From: Diphasiastrum complanatum
Lineage: Eukaryota; Streptophyta; Lycopodiopsida; Lycopodiales; Lycopodiaceae
Assembly (NCBI GenBank): GCA_029204225.1
Contig: CM055097.1
Location: 63,609,662 to 63,673,661, forward strand
Length of the DNA: 64,000 bases
Direction: 5' to 3'
Shown: piece after piece, positions 10,564 through 22,871 of the stretch
Layout: every line of letters starts with the position of its first letter
How positions within the stretch are numbered: the stretch's first letter is position 1
The notes under the pieces: generated by a model
What the model saw: the letters and a program-made list of their open reading frames with translations, nothing else
The model's database searches: none
What the model was told of the DNA's origin: nothing
Position numbers and translations under genes: made by a program

Positions 10564-12340
10564 TCAACTTCTCATTGATTTGGTTGATCCCTTTATAGAT
10601 CAAGTACATCCATGAGCTATGTGTGTACTGTCTAGCAAGCCTTCACATGTGTAAAGAGTACCTAGTCATCCAGATCCACCAATGGGAGCCATATATGCTC
10701 ATTTTCCCAAGTTGACTATTCTCATTAGCTAGAAACAAAAAATGGCATCTTGACATGTGTGAGTAATAACTCATTCACATGGAAGTGCAATTATGAAGCA
10801 TTTACAATTGACTTGAGTACTTGGATTATTCATGTTTAGAAGTTAATTTGATAAATAAGCAATGTGAAGAGAATTCACCAGGAACTGTTTATTTTGATCT
10901 ATATTGCTTATAAGACACATGATTTGTGAGTCATTTGGATTTATCTATGAGAGTTGTGTGCATAGAATATAGAAGATTCTTGATATAGAATATTTCTTGA
11001 ATGAGAAATATATCCTAAGTTATTGATTGAATCCCAATAAGCTCATATTGGATGACATAGTCTAACTAATATTAAGGATAACCACTGAATTCCGTTGAAA
11101 TTCAATAGAACTTTGTAATATCTAGATGTTGTTCTAGGTAATTCGATAAAGTTTATAGTTAAAGACGGATGTTATAATGTTCTTTAATTACTTGGTTGAT
11201 TGTAGAATTTGGAACTCATAATTTGGTTAAAAATCGGGTTGGAAGAATATTCTTAAAATCCAATAATTTTTCTTGGGGAAAAGATTTTAGAACAATTCCT
11301 ATATTTCTTGAGTAGTATGTTATACAGATGCTCCAATATCTTTCAATGATGAAGTATGGTTTTGGAATCCTGTAAATTATGATTGACAAATCATAAATGG
11401 ATACTTAAAGGTCATTAAAAGATTATAAGAAAATGCGATGATTCTTAAGAGATGAGTAATTCTCAATTAATTGAATGAGTCAAGGATTTAAATCAGTTAT
11501 TTGAACTCTAAATTTGTTTACTCTAGCACATACTTGAGATTGTGTGGATCTCACAGACATTTTCATTAAGTAATTGTTCACTTATGAGGGATTTGCTTAC
11601 CTTAGTGGATGAAATTCTACTACAGATTATAGTCAGCAAATGCTTGTGCACTTTTTCTGTGGGAAATCATATTACACGAGTATTAGTAGATTCAAATTTG
11701 AGTAGTAGAGACATTGAATCTAGTCACAATAATAGTAGGGTTTTCGATTATGGAGGGAAACCAAAGTTTGAATTTAGGTTTGGAACTATTATAACAAGAT
11801 GTAACTCATGGGAAAAGAAACAATTCACTCTCTCTTATCTTATTCATGCTTATACATGGTTCTCTTGGGTTCTACTATCCATTGGTGCACTATACTTGTC
11901 ATATCTTGCAATTTTGTGTGTAGAATGTTTATTAAAAGCTATTTTCAGATCCACACATGTGAAATAAAGTAGCTTATTGGTTTTTTATGGACAAAACCTT
12001 TATTTTATGTTTTGATTCATGTTTGATCAAATTCTATTAGAGTTTGCATCTCATTCATATTTTAGATATTGGGTTTTCTACATTGGCAAGATTGGTGAAT
12101 TGTTGTCTTTCTAACCCAAGATCATTTGTAGGTTTGGATCTTAATTGATCCAAAAACTTTCACATATTTGTACCAAGAAGCATTTATGATAGGTGTACAG
12201 TAATTTGTGGATAGTATTGGACTATAATTGTTTGGATCTTTAAGTTTTCAACATTGATTTCCAATGTAAGGTGACATTTCACCTAGTGATCCATGTAAAT
12301 TAAGGTTACATGAAGGTGATGTTACTTGATTGGATAGAAT
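10564..12340. other. AT-rich stretch without recognised gene
   Basis: An open frame at 11542-11967 (141 codons, two hydrophobic segments near its end) resembles nothing I know and has no family motif. The rest is stop-rich. CACACATGTG occurs at 11952-11961. The stretch may be old retrotransposon leader or LTR sequence, but I cannot show this. Confidence 0.35.
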
Positions 12341-12710
12341 CAGGCCAACAGAAAAATTAATCGCTTAGTGTACTTCTAAAGGTAGATATAGTACTTTAGT
12401 GTAGAGATAGATAATTAGTAAATTATTATATCTCTAAATACTTATTTGATATTGAAGTCAGACTAAAGATTGATTTTCAGAGTAAATGTGAAAGTTAAAA
12501 GATTGATTTGTTAGCTTTTGAACTTGATCTTCATGATTGGTCGATTGCTCATCCAGTATATCTTGTAAACTTAGTGTATACGATGATGATAGTTGGATAT
12601 ATTGAAGATTTTATCCATTTGGAAGACTTATCGCTCAATGTACCTTTGGAAGACTTATCGCTCAATGTACCTTTGGACCCTGAAAGAGTATTTAGAACCA
12701 GGGGGAAGAA
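12341..12710 (+). pseudogene. Possible 3' end of a retroelement pol, before LTR family C
   Basis: A frame ending at 12747 contains LVYTMMIVGYIEDFIHLEDL and LDPERVFRTRGKNVM. The latter loosely resembles the segment that joins a gypsy integrase to its chromo-like tail. GGGGGAAGAA lies just before the LTR start at 12711 and could be a polypurine tract. The call is weak and rests mainly on the LTR position. Confidence 0.35.
12622..12675 (+). repeat. Tandem duplication of a 27-bp unit
   Basis: Two perfect adjacent copies (12622-12648 and 12649-12675) encode EDLSLNVPL twice in frame. Perfect identity suggests a recent slippage or duplication. Confidence 0.9.
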
Positions 12711-13132
12711 TGTTATGTCCATGTCTAGTATGTGGGATTCAGAATAATTTCTGACATGGATAGCCGGTCACTCCAGTGTACGTGGTTACTAGTTATGCCT
12801 CATCATTCCAGGTTTGGACGATAAAGTAATCAATAATCATATGAGGAGGGACCAGACCTATAATTGGACATAGGAGCACTTGGATGGTGTTTGACTGCTA
12901 CAATGCAAGAATAGGAGGTCAATTGCTATTCCAAGTTGCATGGGGATCCTAAGAGGGATATTTTCTCCTCATGGGAGAAAATATATACTAGTGGAAACTA
13001 TTGGATTTTCTGATCCTTGTAGCTAGGAGCCCCTTCTCTCTTGCATTCATTTACCATGACATGGGGGTGAAATGGTTAGGGAATTGACTAGCCATTTCCT
13101 GTTGGTTGGGTGGTTTTGCTCCACAGGTGTGT
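12711..13132 (+). repeat. LTR family C, relic copy 1
   Basis: It starts TGTTATGTCC after a purine-rich run. About 420 bases match 53531-53968 in the same orientation at about 90% by eye, with small indels. Similarity ends near CTCCACAGGTGT. In the second copy the sequence continues to a PBS, so this one is probably a 3' LTR with its end lost. Confidence 0.7.
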
Positions 13133-13424
13133 GAAAATTGCGGGAAAGTTTGGTCGCGGAAAAAATTGGCAAAAGCTTCGCTAGCACAAGTGAGAAATGA
13201 AATCGAACTCAACTCTTTTATAGGCTAATTTTGAGAGTCTATTAGACACAATACTAGGTTGGCTCATCAGTTCTAGACAAAGCTTTACAGACATATTCAA
13301 TACTGTAAAAATATCTTTTAGAATTCTCGACGAAGGTTCTTGACAAATGGTGTAGCTCGGCGATGGTTTTGGAGGTCTGGCGTGATGGTGCGGTGGTTCG
13401 CTCACACCAACGAGATAAAAACTA

Positions 13425-14397
13425 TGACTATTGTTATTATTAGGATCTTGGATTACTTGGAAAATGGAAATTATAGAGCTATTCTGATTGTGTTGATTAA
13501 GAGTATCAGTGTAGGAGTCTTAGACTACCATAAAGAGAGATTGCAGAAAACAATTAGGCATCTGAGAGAGCCATGCAATTCTCTGATTTTGATATTCTGA
13601 TATAAAGAAATGCAAAAACAATAAGACGTCAAAGACAACCATATATTTCTTTGTTTATGATACTTGCGGAAGAAGAGTGAGAGTTAATTAACATTCAATG
13701 GAATGTAGTAAGATGGAACAATACCAACTCTGTATATTAATGTTGTAATAACAATGATCAGATCACAATACAGTGATGCTAATAAGCGCATGATCCTACT
13801 TATAGAAACAAAATAGTTGCTATAGTTTTGAATATTTACTCTCTCTAAATTCTCTAACTCTGAGGAGTCAGATACTATGAAGACCAATTTTAGTCGTAAG
13901 ATCTCTGTTGGAGAATCTTCATGCATCATAATCCATCTATTTCTTTTATAGCAGCTAGATGATCTTGTGTTATTCTAACTTTACAATTACAAGCTAATTA
14001 ACTGGTCAATTGATCAGTTATTATTGGAGCGTGAAGACATAACAAACTGTAGTGTAAATCTGTAGAGTGTCATATTTTTTGCATTTTTAAAAAAAAAGTC
14101 ACATTTTTGGAAGTGCCCGAAATGGCCCGAATCCTGAGTGAACCCTTTGTTGCATTTTTCGCAAAATCATTTGTACTTAGAATGACCCGAAAGTGAAGTA
14201 GAAGTCTTTGTCGCATTTTTCGTCTTTTTTGGCTGTTGAAGTTTGTGAGTAAAAATGCAGATTGTTGCGATAAACAGTTCAAAAAGATAGACTGTTGAAA
14301 AAACAGTTCATTTTTTGTAGACTACGTTGAGAGAGTGATTTACATAGAAAGAAGGAGAGCAGTTAGGATGAGTAGGAGAAAGATTAAACTTCAAAAA
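13425..14397 (-). repeat. LTR family A, diverged copy
   Basis: It aligns with 1528-2440: shared landmarks include the 'attaggcat...gagagccatgca' region near 13552, 'attattggagcgtgaagac' near 14020, TGTCGCATTTTTCG near 14210, and the end GATGAGTAGGAGAAAGATTAAACTTC. No PBS is visible below 13400, so it is a truncated or solo LTR. Confidence 0.7.
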
Positions 14398-14880
14398 TAA
14401 TTTATCAATTTCACAACTGCAATGAGAAAGAAATCTATCTTGAAGATATCATACAAAAGTATGGAGATTCAAACAAAACTGCAAAGCATATTTAAAGAAT
14501 CAATGATTTCCTAAAATTAGATGGTTTGTTGAGATAAATTCTTTTTCTATTTCCAAGTTTGTACTCTTGTTGAGAAAGTAATCATTTTATTTTTGAGGAA
14601 AAAATAGGTAAATGACATTTATTAACATTAAATTTGCAAATCTTGCAAATCTTCTATCTCAAAAAACACATTGTCTGAATACGCATCACCAATTAATTAT
14701 TACACTACCAAGCCATTGAGCAAAGTACACCAACTCAATGACTTGAAGAGTACTTGGTATGACATAATTACTTTTTTCACAAATAAGATATCTTGCATTT
14801 GAGAGAAAGCTTGGAGTTATCGAAAGTATTATCATTGTTGCTACAAATATAGATCAAGTACAAAATGTGTTACCAAGGTT
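14398..14880. other. No recognised content
   Basis: AT-rich and stop-rich in all frames. It may belong to the degraded Helitron-like unit that follows, but no motif supports this. Confidence 0.3.
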
Positions 14881-15700
14881 TATGGATGAAATTGGCTTTG
14901 TAGTTGTCGAATTATGATGCAAAATGTTTACAAGTATGGATAGATGAGAAAAATTGTAAGACCAATCAAATTGATGGAAGCTTTAATACAATAATGGGAC
15001 AAATCATTATACAAGGAAGCAAAAATCAAAATATGGATAACACATTTTGCAACTACATACAACATGATACAACAAAAAATCAACATCTAGAAACAAACAT
15101 TCACAAGATGATTCAAATGAATTTGATGATGATGCTTTGACAAACACTCTCATCCACAACTTTACTAGCTCTCAACAAGTTGTAGATTATGACAACTATT
15201 ACAAAGCTATCACTCCATGGGAGGGACAAAATCCAATAGGACCATATCAAGATATTTGTAATGAAGAACTAAACTTTTCAACATTGTTTTATGGCCACAA
15301 AAAGAAAGAGGACGATAAACAACCAGCTCACATACCAAATTTTGCCAAGTAAAAAATTTTACAATAAATTTTGCTAACATATATTTAACATCTCAAATTA
15401 TTGATAAATCAACTAGTATCATTGATATGGAGATGCTTGCAAAAAAGTGCAATGTCCACCATTAATCACAATAATTGTATATGAAGACACAAACATATCT
15501 GAACAATTGTTGCATTGTAAAAGAAGATATCAAGACTTTGCAAACATTCAGACATCTTATGATTACAAACACCACCTTAAACGAAATGTATTTGCAATGA
15601 TGCATCAACTCATGCCTCCAAGTTTTGTTTATGACACCATGTTGCTAAAGTTTATCTGCTTCTTGAAATTCATACAAATATTCTCTTTTGTGATATTTTG
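14881..15700 (+). pseudogene. Helitron-like Rep/helicase N-terminal fragment
   Basis: Frames at 14904-15352 and 15447-15701 give YYKAITPWEGQNPIGPYQDI, then EELNFSTLFYGHKKKED, and later KRNVFAMMHQLMPPSFVYDT. Helitron proteins carry, in this order, a 'PGEGQ.P' segment, an 'EELSFPTIFCGQ' segment, and a 'DVFAMIRQLG.PT.F' segment at the start of the Helitron-like N domain. The order and spacing fit. The Rep catalytic motifs and helicase are absent and the frame is broken. It could alternatively be a chance match, but three ordered blocks make that less likely. Confidence 0.55.
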
Positions 15701-15805
15701 ACTTTTTTCTCCAAGTGTAGTTTCTCTTTAAATAAGAAAACAAATTGATTGCAACTAGCATATGAAGTTAAAATCTATAAAAAGGACAACTATGTAGAAA
15801 TCAAA

Positions 15806-16107
15806 TTTCTAAGCAATTGATACTATATATTTGGGTCACACATGGTCTTATCCTAGGCCATTTTGTCTCTAGACATGGGATCACCACCGATATTCCTAAG
15901 ATACATGCTATCATGGATGTTCCACTCCTTGGAACAGTTCATGAAGTCTATATGTTCATGGGACATGCCAATTATTATAGGATCTTCATTCTATTCTTTG
16001 CAGATTTGGCATGTCCTATTTACAAACTAATAATTGATCCACATTGGAAAAAGAAAGCCTTGCAAACTTTCCAAAAGCTGAAGGATGGACTCATATCTTT
16101 GTGAAAA
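15806..16107 (+). pseudogene. Ty3/gypsy reverse transcriptase, C-terminal fragment
   Basis: The frame includes LILGHFVSRHGITTDIPKIH, VPLLGTVHEVYMFMGHANYY and ADLACPIYKLI, then FQKLKDGLIS. These correspond to the gypsy blocks 'LGH.VS..GI..D..KI..I', 'SFLG..NYYR.FI', 'A.PL..L' and 'AF..LK..L'. The catalytic YxDD part is missing. It is an isolated fragment with no flanking gypsy domain. Confidence 0.78.
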
Positions 16108-16841
16108 AATCAGATCCAAAACATACTTGATGGATCTTAGATCTTTGGCTAAGTTTGAATGCACATCTAGAATTAGCTACAAGATAGAAGTCATCACTTT
16201 ACACATGCTAGAACTTGGAAATGCATGAAGATATGATCATATGCACTTAGATACAGTAGTATGGTACTATCCATGTCCACACAACAACAACAAGATAGAT
16301 CATTTCACACATGTGGATTGAAAATCAACAGGATAGATACAGTAGTATGGTACTATCCCTGTCCATACAACAACAACAGGATAGATCATTTCACACATGT
16401 GGATTGAAAATCAACAAAAAAATTCACATTCTACACACTATAAATCAAGATATCTTGAGAAATACACATGAGATGGACATAGAATCAAAAGAGATGAACT
16501 ATCCACATAAAAAGAGAATAAAATGACACTTTCTCCATGCTAGTACTGCTAATTATAGTTGCTAAAGTGTCATTTGGCCAATTTTCCTAAAGTTTTCGTA
16601 AATGGTAACTTCTTAGTACTTTATCAAAAAACCTAGAAATTCTAGTCTAGATGCAATGTATGAAATTAGCCAATTAGGACGGGTCCAAATCCAATCTCAT
16701 CCATTTATCTACTTGCCAAAAATAGTACAAACACTATTTAGGCCTTTATTGACTAAAATAAATCTATCTCCAAGTTGAGATTTTATGTTGGCCTCAAGAT
16801 TGCCAAGATAAATCAACTAAACTAGTTGATAGTTTCTCACA
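16108..16841 (-). repeat. 3' LTR region of copia-5
   Basis: On the minus strand it begins TGTGAGAAACTATC directly after the polypurine tract at 16842-16855. The other end is not fixed; I set it at the end of the upstream gypsy fragment. It contains an 86-bp tandem duplication. Copia-3 uses a similar start (TGTGAGAAATTGGC at 39019). Confidence 0.5.
16250..16420 (+). repeat. 86-bp tandem duplication inside an LTR
   Basis: Units start at 16250 and 16336 with only a few mismatches. Each holds a CAACAACAACA run and the palindrome CACACATGTG. Duplicated blocks inside LTR U3 regions often change promoter strength; that role is inferred. Confidence 0.85.
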
Positions 16842-18420
16842 CTCCCTCTTCAACCACTTTTAGCATAGATTTAGATAGAACTCCAAAAGATGTTCTATGC
16901 TTCATAAACAAGTCTTTTCCCAATGATTTGGTGAAGATATTAGCCACACACTCCCTTGATGAGACATGTTGAAGCTCCACGTCATTTGCCATGACTTGTT
17001 CTCTCACAAAATGATAAGGCACTTCAATATGCTTGCTCCTTGCATGAGAAATAGGACTTCTTGCCAAAATTTTGGCTGAAAAGTTATCACAAAAGATGAT
17101 TGGAGTCTGTGAAAAGTCTAGCAAGTTAAGATCCTTTACCATCCTTGTTCCAAAGTATCTCCTTTGTGCATAAAGTCAAGGCTTTGTACTCGGCCTCACT
17201 AGAAGATAATGAGACTGTTGCTTGTTTCTTCGACATCCATGAGATAGCTCCATCACCTATGAAAATAGCATGTGCACTTATGAATTTCCTATCCATTCTC
17301 CAGCAAAGTCCAAATCTGAAAATCCATACAAATTAGGTGATGATTCTCCACAAACAATGCCAAAATCTCTAGAACCCGAGATGTACCTCGATACTCTCTT
17401 GCCTATCTTCCTATGCTCCACACTAGGATCATGCATAAACTCACTTAATCTACCAAAACAATAGCTAAGATCAGGTTTTGTGATGGTTACATATATGAGT
17501 GAACCAACTAGCTTCTTGTAGAGAGTAATATCCTCGAAGGATCTTTCATTACCTCCTATAGTGAGTTTTACATTTGACTCCATTGGTGAATCACAAGATT
17601 TAGCATTTAGAAATATTTTTAGAATATAATTGGCATAATTCTCTTGACAAAGGGAAGTAGATTGAGAAGTTCTAAATACCTCTATTCTCCATATATAATG
17701 CAAAAGACCAAGATCATGCACATCAAACTCTTTTTTTAGTGCCATCTTGATATTATCAATATCTTGATTGTTGCCTCCACTCAAAATGATGACCCGAATG
17801 CGTACCATCTTTGCCACAGGTGCAAAGGTCTCATCATAGTCAATACCACATCAAGAATGTTAGATCCACTGTCCACACCACCACTTGAAGAAACTTTTGG
17901 AAAGTTTCCTTCATAAAAAATGACATCTCTTCCAATGACCACTTTCTTAGTTGAAGGAATATAAACTTTGTAAGCCTTGCTCACCTCACTATAACCAACA
18001 AATATACCTCTCTTTGAAGATGGATCCCCCTTTTCCTATCATCAAGAGCAATGTTGATATACCAAATGCATCCAAAAGTTTTGAAAAACTTGATACTCGG
18101 CCTCCTACCAAATAACATCTCAATACCACACTCGGCCATCTATGGCATAGAAAATTGGCACACAATAAAGCTTGATCCCAAAAGGATTCAGAAAGATGTG
18201 CACCTAACCTCATTGCTTTGGCTCCTTCACATAAGATATTATTCTTCCTCTCGGAAACTCCATTTTGTTGTGGTGTCCTTGAGCTTGTGTACTCCCTCTT
18301 GATCCCATTTGCATCACAAAATGCTTTGAACTTGGTAGAAATGTACTCACCACCATTGTCACTCCTCAAGCACTTGATCTTTGTAGAAAATTGGACCTCT
18401 CTTGAAATCTTGAACTTGAC
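16842..18420 (-). pseudogene. copia-5: integrase, RT remnant, RNase H
   Basis: Read leftwards from 18369: MRSDNGGEYISTKFKAF and TPQQNGVSERKN (integrase core), then SKAYKVYIPSTKKVVIGRDV (integrase tail). At about 17840-17780 the RT start ETFAPVAKMVRI jumps straight to ILSGGNNQDIDNIKMALKKE, so the central RT with YxDD is deleted. RNase H follows with KLVGSLIYVTITKPDLSYC, FCDNFSAKILARSP, ARSKHIEVPYHFVREQV and VANIFTKSLGKDLF. The frame ends near 16840 at the polypurine tract (minus strand GGTTGAAGAGGGAG). Gag, protease and the first part of integrase are missing. Confidence 0.85.
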
Positions 18421-18424
18421 AAAG

Positions 18425-18740
18425 ACATCAATGTGACAGCTCCTTTAATATTGTTTTCTTTATTTTTATCTTTGTTAAGAGTTAGTACTTCATTTTATTA
18501 GAAGTAATAATATCGATTTTATTCTAGGGAATAGATTTTTGTAGTTTTCTGGTTGTAAGGAAAGTTCTAAGTAAAATTCGATATGTATCGAATTTTAAAG
18601 ATCGATCTAGGACTCGAATACTGGAATTCAATACTAGAGGTAGTTAGGTGATTACATCAGTTATTGCTTAGGATTCAACCACGAGGATATAAAGAGCCAA
18701 TGGACTCCAAAGAAATTGGATCAAAAGTAGAAAAGCTTAT
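18425..18740 (+). repeat. Gypsy LTR/leader fragment with TATA box
   Basis: AT-rich and without coding; it contains TATAAAG at 18688-18694 in the context TATAAAGAGCCAATG. The same context, TATAAAGAGCCATTG, is at 27396-27410 in another gypsy LTR, suggesting one LTR family. It leads within 60 bases into the gag zinc-knuckle region, so most of gag has been deleted. Confidence 0.45.
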
Positions 18741-19230
18741 GGAAGAGAGAGGTTTTGGACTTTAGTAAAAAATTCGATGAACTTAAATTTCAACTTCTTC
18801 AACCCAAGAATAAGAGAAGATCTGCTACAATTATTGGTGAGTCCAATGTATGGTGTACCAAATGTAAACAAGAGGGACATCATCATACTAAGTGCAAGAA
18901 TAGATCACAGGTTGTTTTTATGGAGGAAGCTGAAGAATAAATTTTAGATACTGAATTGGTATATCTTATGGAGGTCGACACAAATGAACCCGTGTACAAA
19001 ATTCAAACTCAAAACATGAAGAACACCAATCAAGAAGGAGCAAATTTTAATCCTAAAGTTCAATCGAGGAAGTTTGTTCCAGTCCAAAAGTATGTACCGT
19101 CTCAACCAAAGCCTACTAATTTTAGGGGTAGAAATAATGCTACTTGCTATAATTGTGGACCACCAGGGCATTATGTCGGAGAAAGCTGGGTGATGATCCA
19201 CTTCTCTCAGTGCATGCACTACTGGTGACT
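18741..19230 (+). pseudogene. Gypsy gag C-terminus with two zinc knuckles
   Basis: A first knuckle CTKCKQEGHHHTKC lies at 18854-18895. After a stop at 18938-18940 a linked frame gives VPSQPKPTNFRGRNNATC and a second knuckle CYNCGPPGHYVGES, whose last Cys is lost. Two CCHC knuckles separated by a basic linker fit gag of a Ty3/gypsy element, probably the one whose pol starts at 20841. Confidence 0.7.
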
Positions 19231-19569
19231 TAGTAGAACACAAGATGAATTAAGAGCTTAATGTGTGGTAATAACAGAAGGGATGAGCGGAGGGTCAGAC
19301 AAAACAATCAGATAGTTAGACAGAACATAGAAAAGCATTGCAATACTGACAAGAATATGAATGCAGAACTAGACATTGGCTTAATCAGATTTAGTATAAT
19401 GAAATATACAAGTCAGATAATGCAGGTGAACACAAGACAATAGCGGGCGTAACCGCGTGTTTCACAGAGCTGATTACATTTTGACAATCTATCTGAAAAG
19501 AAATCGATGCATGAAAAACATCTACTATGTCTGTCTCTGAATGAAAAAAAAAATGATTGAATTGCATTT
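19231..19569. other. No recognised content
   Basis: Stop-rich; includes a purine-rich patch near 19480-19560. It may be the 3' LTR or tail of the minus-strand copia at 19570-20070, but no LTR terminus or polypurine tract is clear. Confidence 0.3.
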
Positions 19570-20070
19570 CTTGTTATTCTCATTCACTCTCATCTTTTTT
19601 GTGAATACTAAGATGGTATTCTATATTGCATTCGAATAATGTTGAGTTTACCTCCTTGTTGAGAATCTTGCCCCTGATATCGTGATATCCGATCTCAATG
19701 TGCTTACTTCTAGAGTGAAATCTAGGGTTGGCCGATAAGACAATGGCACTCTGATTATCACAAAATATTATTGTTGGGATGTACTGATTCAAACTAATGT
19801 CTGATAGTAAATTTCTCAACCAAAACACTTCTTTAATAGACTGAGAAGCAGCAACGTATTCTGCTTTTGTAGATGAAAGAGTGATAGATGTTTGCCTACA
19901 ACTGTTCCATGAGATGGGACTGCCATTGAAGAAGAATGTAAATCCAGATGTGGATTTATGATTGTCTACATCTCCTCCCCAACTTGCATCGGAATATCCA
20001 CTAAGCTGATGAAGATTATCATTGTTGCCTTCTCCATAGCAGATGCACTAGTCCATGGTAGCTCGAATAT
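19570..20070 (-). pseudogene. Copia RNase H fragment
   Basis: The minus strand gives GYSDASWGGDVDNHKSTSGF, GSPISWNSC, LSSTKAEYVAASQSIKEVFW, FCDNQSAIVLSANPRFHSRS and KHIEIGYHDIRGKI. These are the full set of copia RNase H blocks, with few breaks. The end is altered where the usual 'ADILTK' block should be. RT and all upstream domains are absent. It interrupts the plus-strand gypsy element. Confidence 0.82.
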
Positions 20071-20840
20071 ACCTCATGACTTGAATGGCCTCCTAGCCTT
20101 TACAAAAATGGCATCTTGGCTAGTTTTGGAAGAGAGCCTTGAATACACCACTCCCCCACTCTCTTATGGAGGCCACTAGGTGTACTATCGAATGGGTTGG
20201 GGACAAATGGCAAAGAGGGCTTGAAGGGCATGAAGAATGGCAAGATGACATTGTGAAGGGGATCCATTGGATTTTCCTATAAAAAGGAGCCAACTCCTTG
20301 TATCTCAAATGTTAGTATTTATGGGAGTTAGTAGTTTTGGATCCTTGTTGTCTTGTCTCATATGAGTGGAGAGCTTTGTGAGATTTGGTTCAATGTGGAA
20401 TGTTGTTGTTGTCTTGTATTGCTCCATGCTTGTTAGTAGAGGTTGGATTCTTGTGGTCTTGTTGCTAAGTGTTGTTTGGTTGCCTTATATGCCTTGCTTC
20501 CTGTTAGCCAATGCTAGTGCTTTGTGTGGGATGTGTTAGGTGAACTTTACTTTGTGTGTCTTGTAGTTTCATTGCTTTCCATGTTAGTAGTGCCATTTGG
20601 GAGGGTACTATGCTAAATCTTGAGTGATGATCGTTCAATGTCAATGGCTTGAGAGTGGTGAGGGTATTTCGAGAGATGGATTCATTGTGGAATGATTGTG
20701 AGTTGGTTGGGAGAGTTCATTGTGAGTGTTCGAAGTTGTTTGTGGTTGATTGCCTATTAGTTGGTGTTGGTAACTATGGTGGGAAGGGTTGTTAGTATTG
20801 TGAATGTTACCTTGTTATTGGAAGTTAGTGGATTGTTTGT
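20071..20840 (+). other. Non-coding, LTR-like stretch with TATA box
   Basis: There is a TATAAAAAG at 20278-20286 followed by GGAGCC, then a long G/T-rich text full of TTG and TGTT words. It looks like an LTR promoter plus leader. No matching partner was found in the window. Confidence 0.35.
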
Positions 20841-22871
20841 TGATAACATTTACATTGCTTGCTTGCATAGTTGAGGGATGCGCTGAAGCATGCTCTCTTA
20901 AGTTGCATCCAGCCAAGTGTTACTTCGAGATGAGGGAAGGCATCCTGTTAGGACATAAAATTTTGAAGGACGGTATAAAGTCGACAGCCGAAAAGTAAAA
21001 ATGATTTTAGAGTTATTAGAACTAACTAATCTACGAGAGCTTAGAGGTTTTCTAGGACACGTAGGATATTATCATAGGATAATTAAGGATTATGCCATAG
21101 TGGTAATTCCTTTAACAAATATGTTAAAAAAACTCTGTTGAGTACCATTGGTCACAGGACCATCAACAAGCTTTTGATCACTTGACGTAGTCATTAGCAA
21201 AAGCCACTAGAGTTAGACCTCCAAATTGGGCTAAAAAGTTCCATGTATATGTAGATACATAATCATTTGCAATTGGTGTAGTGCTTAGTTAGAAAGATGA
21301 CCAAACTATAGACTATCCAATTTATTATGCGAGTAGGCAACTCGCTGCATCAGAAAAGAACTATTCCGCTACAGAGCGAGAAGCACTAGGAATGATTTAT
21401 TCAGTAAAGAAATTTAGACATTATCTTTTAGGATATCCTTTCATTTTTCACGTAGATCACTATGCATTGAAACAAAATAAACCTAATCTTTCTGGTAGGG
21501 TAGCTAGATGGGTATTATTATTAGATGAGTTTAATTATGAGGTAGAATTAAGAAGAGGCAAGGATTGATTATATATCCTGCCTCCAAACGAAAAATCAGT
21601 TTGATCCTATTTTTGATGAATTTCCGGACGAACATGTAATGCGTATTCAATCGAAGATATCAATTTATATGGACATTATTAATTTTTTACAGGACCAAAT
21701 ATATCCTGAACATTTTAATAAACAACAAAAAACCGTTTTTCTTTCAAAAGTAGGACCTTATACGATTATAGATAGAATATTGTTTAAATTAGGAGCTGAC
21801 GATAGTCTCCGCCGATGTTTAGAACCAATCGAGACGACCGCTGTAATAAGTGCATTACATGAGGAAGATTCGGGCAAGGAAGATCCTTAATGCTAAATAT
21901 TGGTGGCCTACCGTCTATAGAGATGTTAAAATATTCATTCAGAAATGTGATGCTTGAGGATGGGAAAACCCAGCTTTGCGACGCATTGGCCGCTTACTCC
22001 AATTATTCCCTTAGCACCTTTTGAGAAGTGGGGGATAGATTTTGTAGGGCCTATCAAACCAATCACCCGTAAAACTCGTCGACGTTACATTCTTGTTGCC
22101 ACGGACTATGCTACCAAGATGGTAGAGGCTGAAGCCATAGTTAAGAACGATGCTAAAGTTTTTATTCCAAAACAATATCACACGATATGGATGTCCCTTA
22201 GAACTCGTTAGCAATAGGGGAACCCATTTTCTTAATCAGACCATCGAGGCCATGTTGTCATACTTTTCTATTACGCATCGCCAAACCACTCCATATAATC
22301 CAAAAGCAAATGGGCTTACAAAGCGGACAAACAGAATTTTGTGTAAAATTTTGACTAAAGTAACGGAAACGCATTCTTCTGATTGGGATCAGAAGTTACC
22401 ATCTGTCTTATGGGCATACAAAACTGCTGAAAAGATCACAACTAGGCAGACTCCATACTATCTTGTGTATGGAATGCATCCCATACTACCAATAGAATTC
22501 AAAGTTCCGACATTTCGCATTAGTAATGAAGAGCGTATGGATGAACATGATAGAATCCGGGAGCGGATGATATCTTTGATGCAACTGAAGGAGGATCGTC
22601 ATCTTTCATTAATCGAGACTGAACGAGTTCAGAATAAAAGAAATTTTTTTTTGACCAATCCATTAAAAAAATAAAAATCAAACGAGGGGACTACGTGCTT
22701 CTGTATGATAACAGACACATGTTGTTTCCTGGGAAATTATATACTAGATGGATGGGACCTTACAAAGTCATAGAAGTTTTTAATAATGGATCACTTCAAT
22801 TAGCCGATCTTGAAGGACATTCACTTGATACTCGAGTAAATGGCTCAACGGTGAAGCACTATTATGACTAA
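20841..22871 (+). pseudogene. Ty3/gypsy pol: RT end, RNase H, integrase
   Basis: Ordered blocks: KLHPAKCYFEMREGILLGHK, LRELRGFLGHVGYYHRIIKD (RT end), DYPIYYASRQLAASEKNYSA, TEREALGMIYSVKKFRHYLL and GYPFIFHVDHYALK (RNase H), then the integrase core [30 protein letters not shown] and SNRGTHFLNQT, and the tail WAYKTAEKITTRQTPYYLVY and LYDNRHMLFPGKLYTRWMGP. In the integrase core the second catalytic Asp (normally SDRGTHF) has become Asn. Many stops and shifts are present (for example 20997, 21140, 21570, 22209, 22672). The RT active site lies upstream and is missing. Confidence 0.87.

Noticed and set aside
11542-11967. 141-codon frame with two hydrophobic segments near its end, possible small membrane protein
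   Set aside because: No homologous motif, no supporting neighbour, and a composition like the surrounding AT-rich debris. A chance frame is as likely.
15806-16107. Joining the Helitron-like fragment and the gypsy RT fragment into one element
   Set aside because: The families are unrelated and no shared boundary or terminal repeat is visible.
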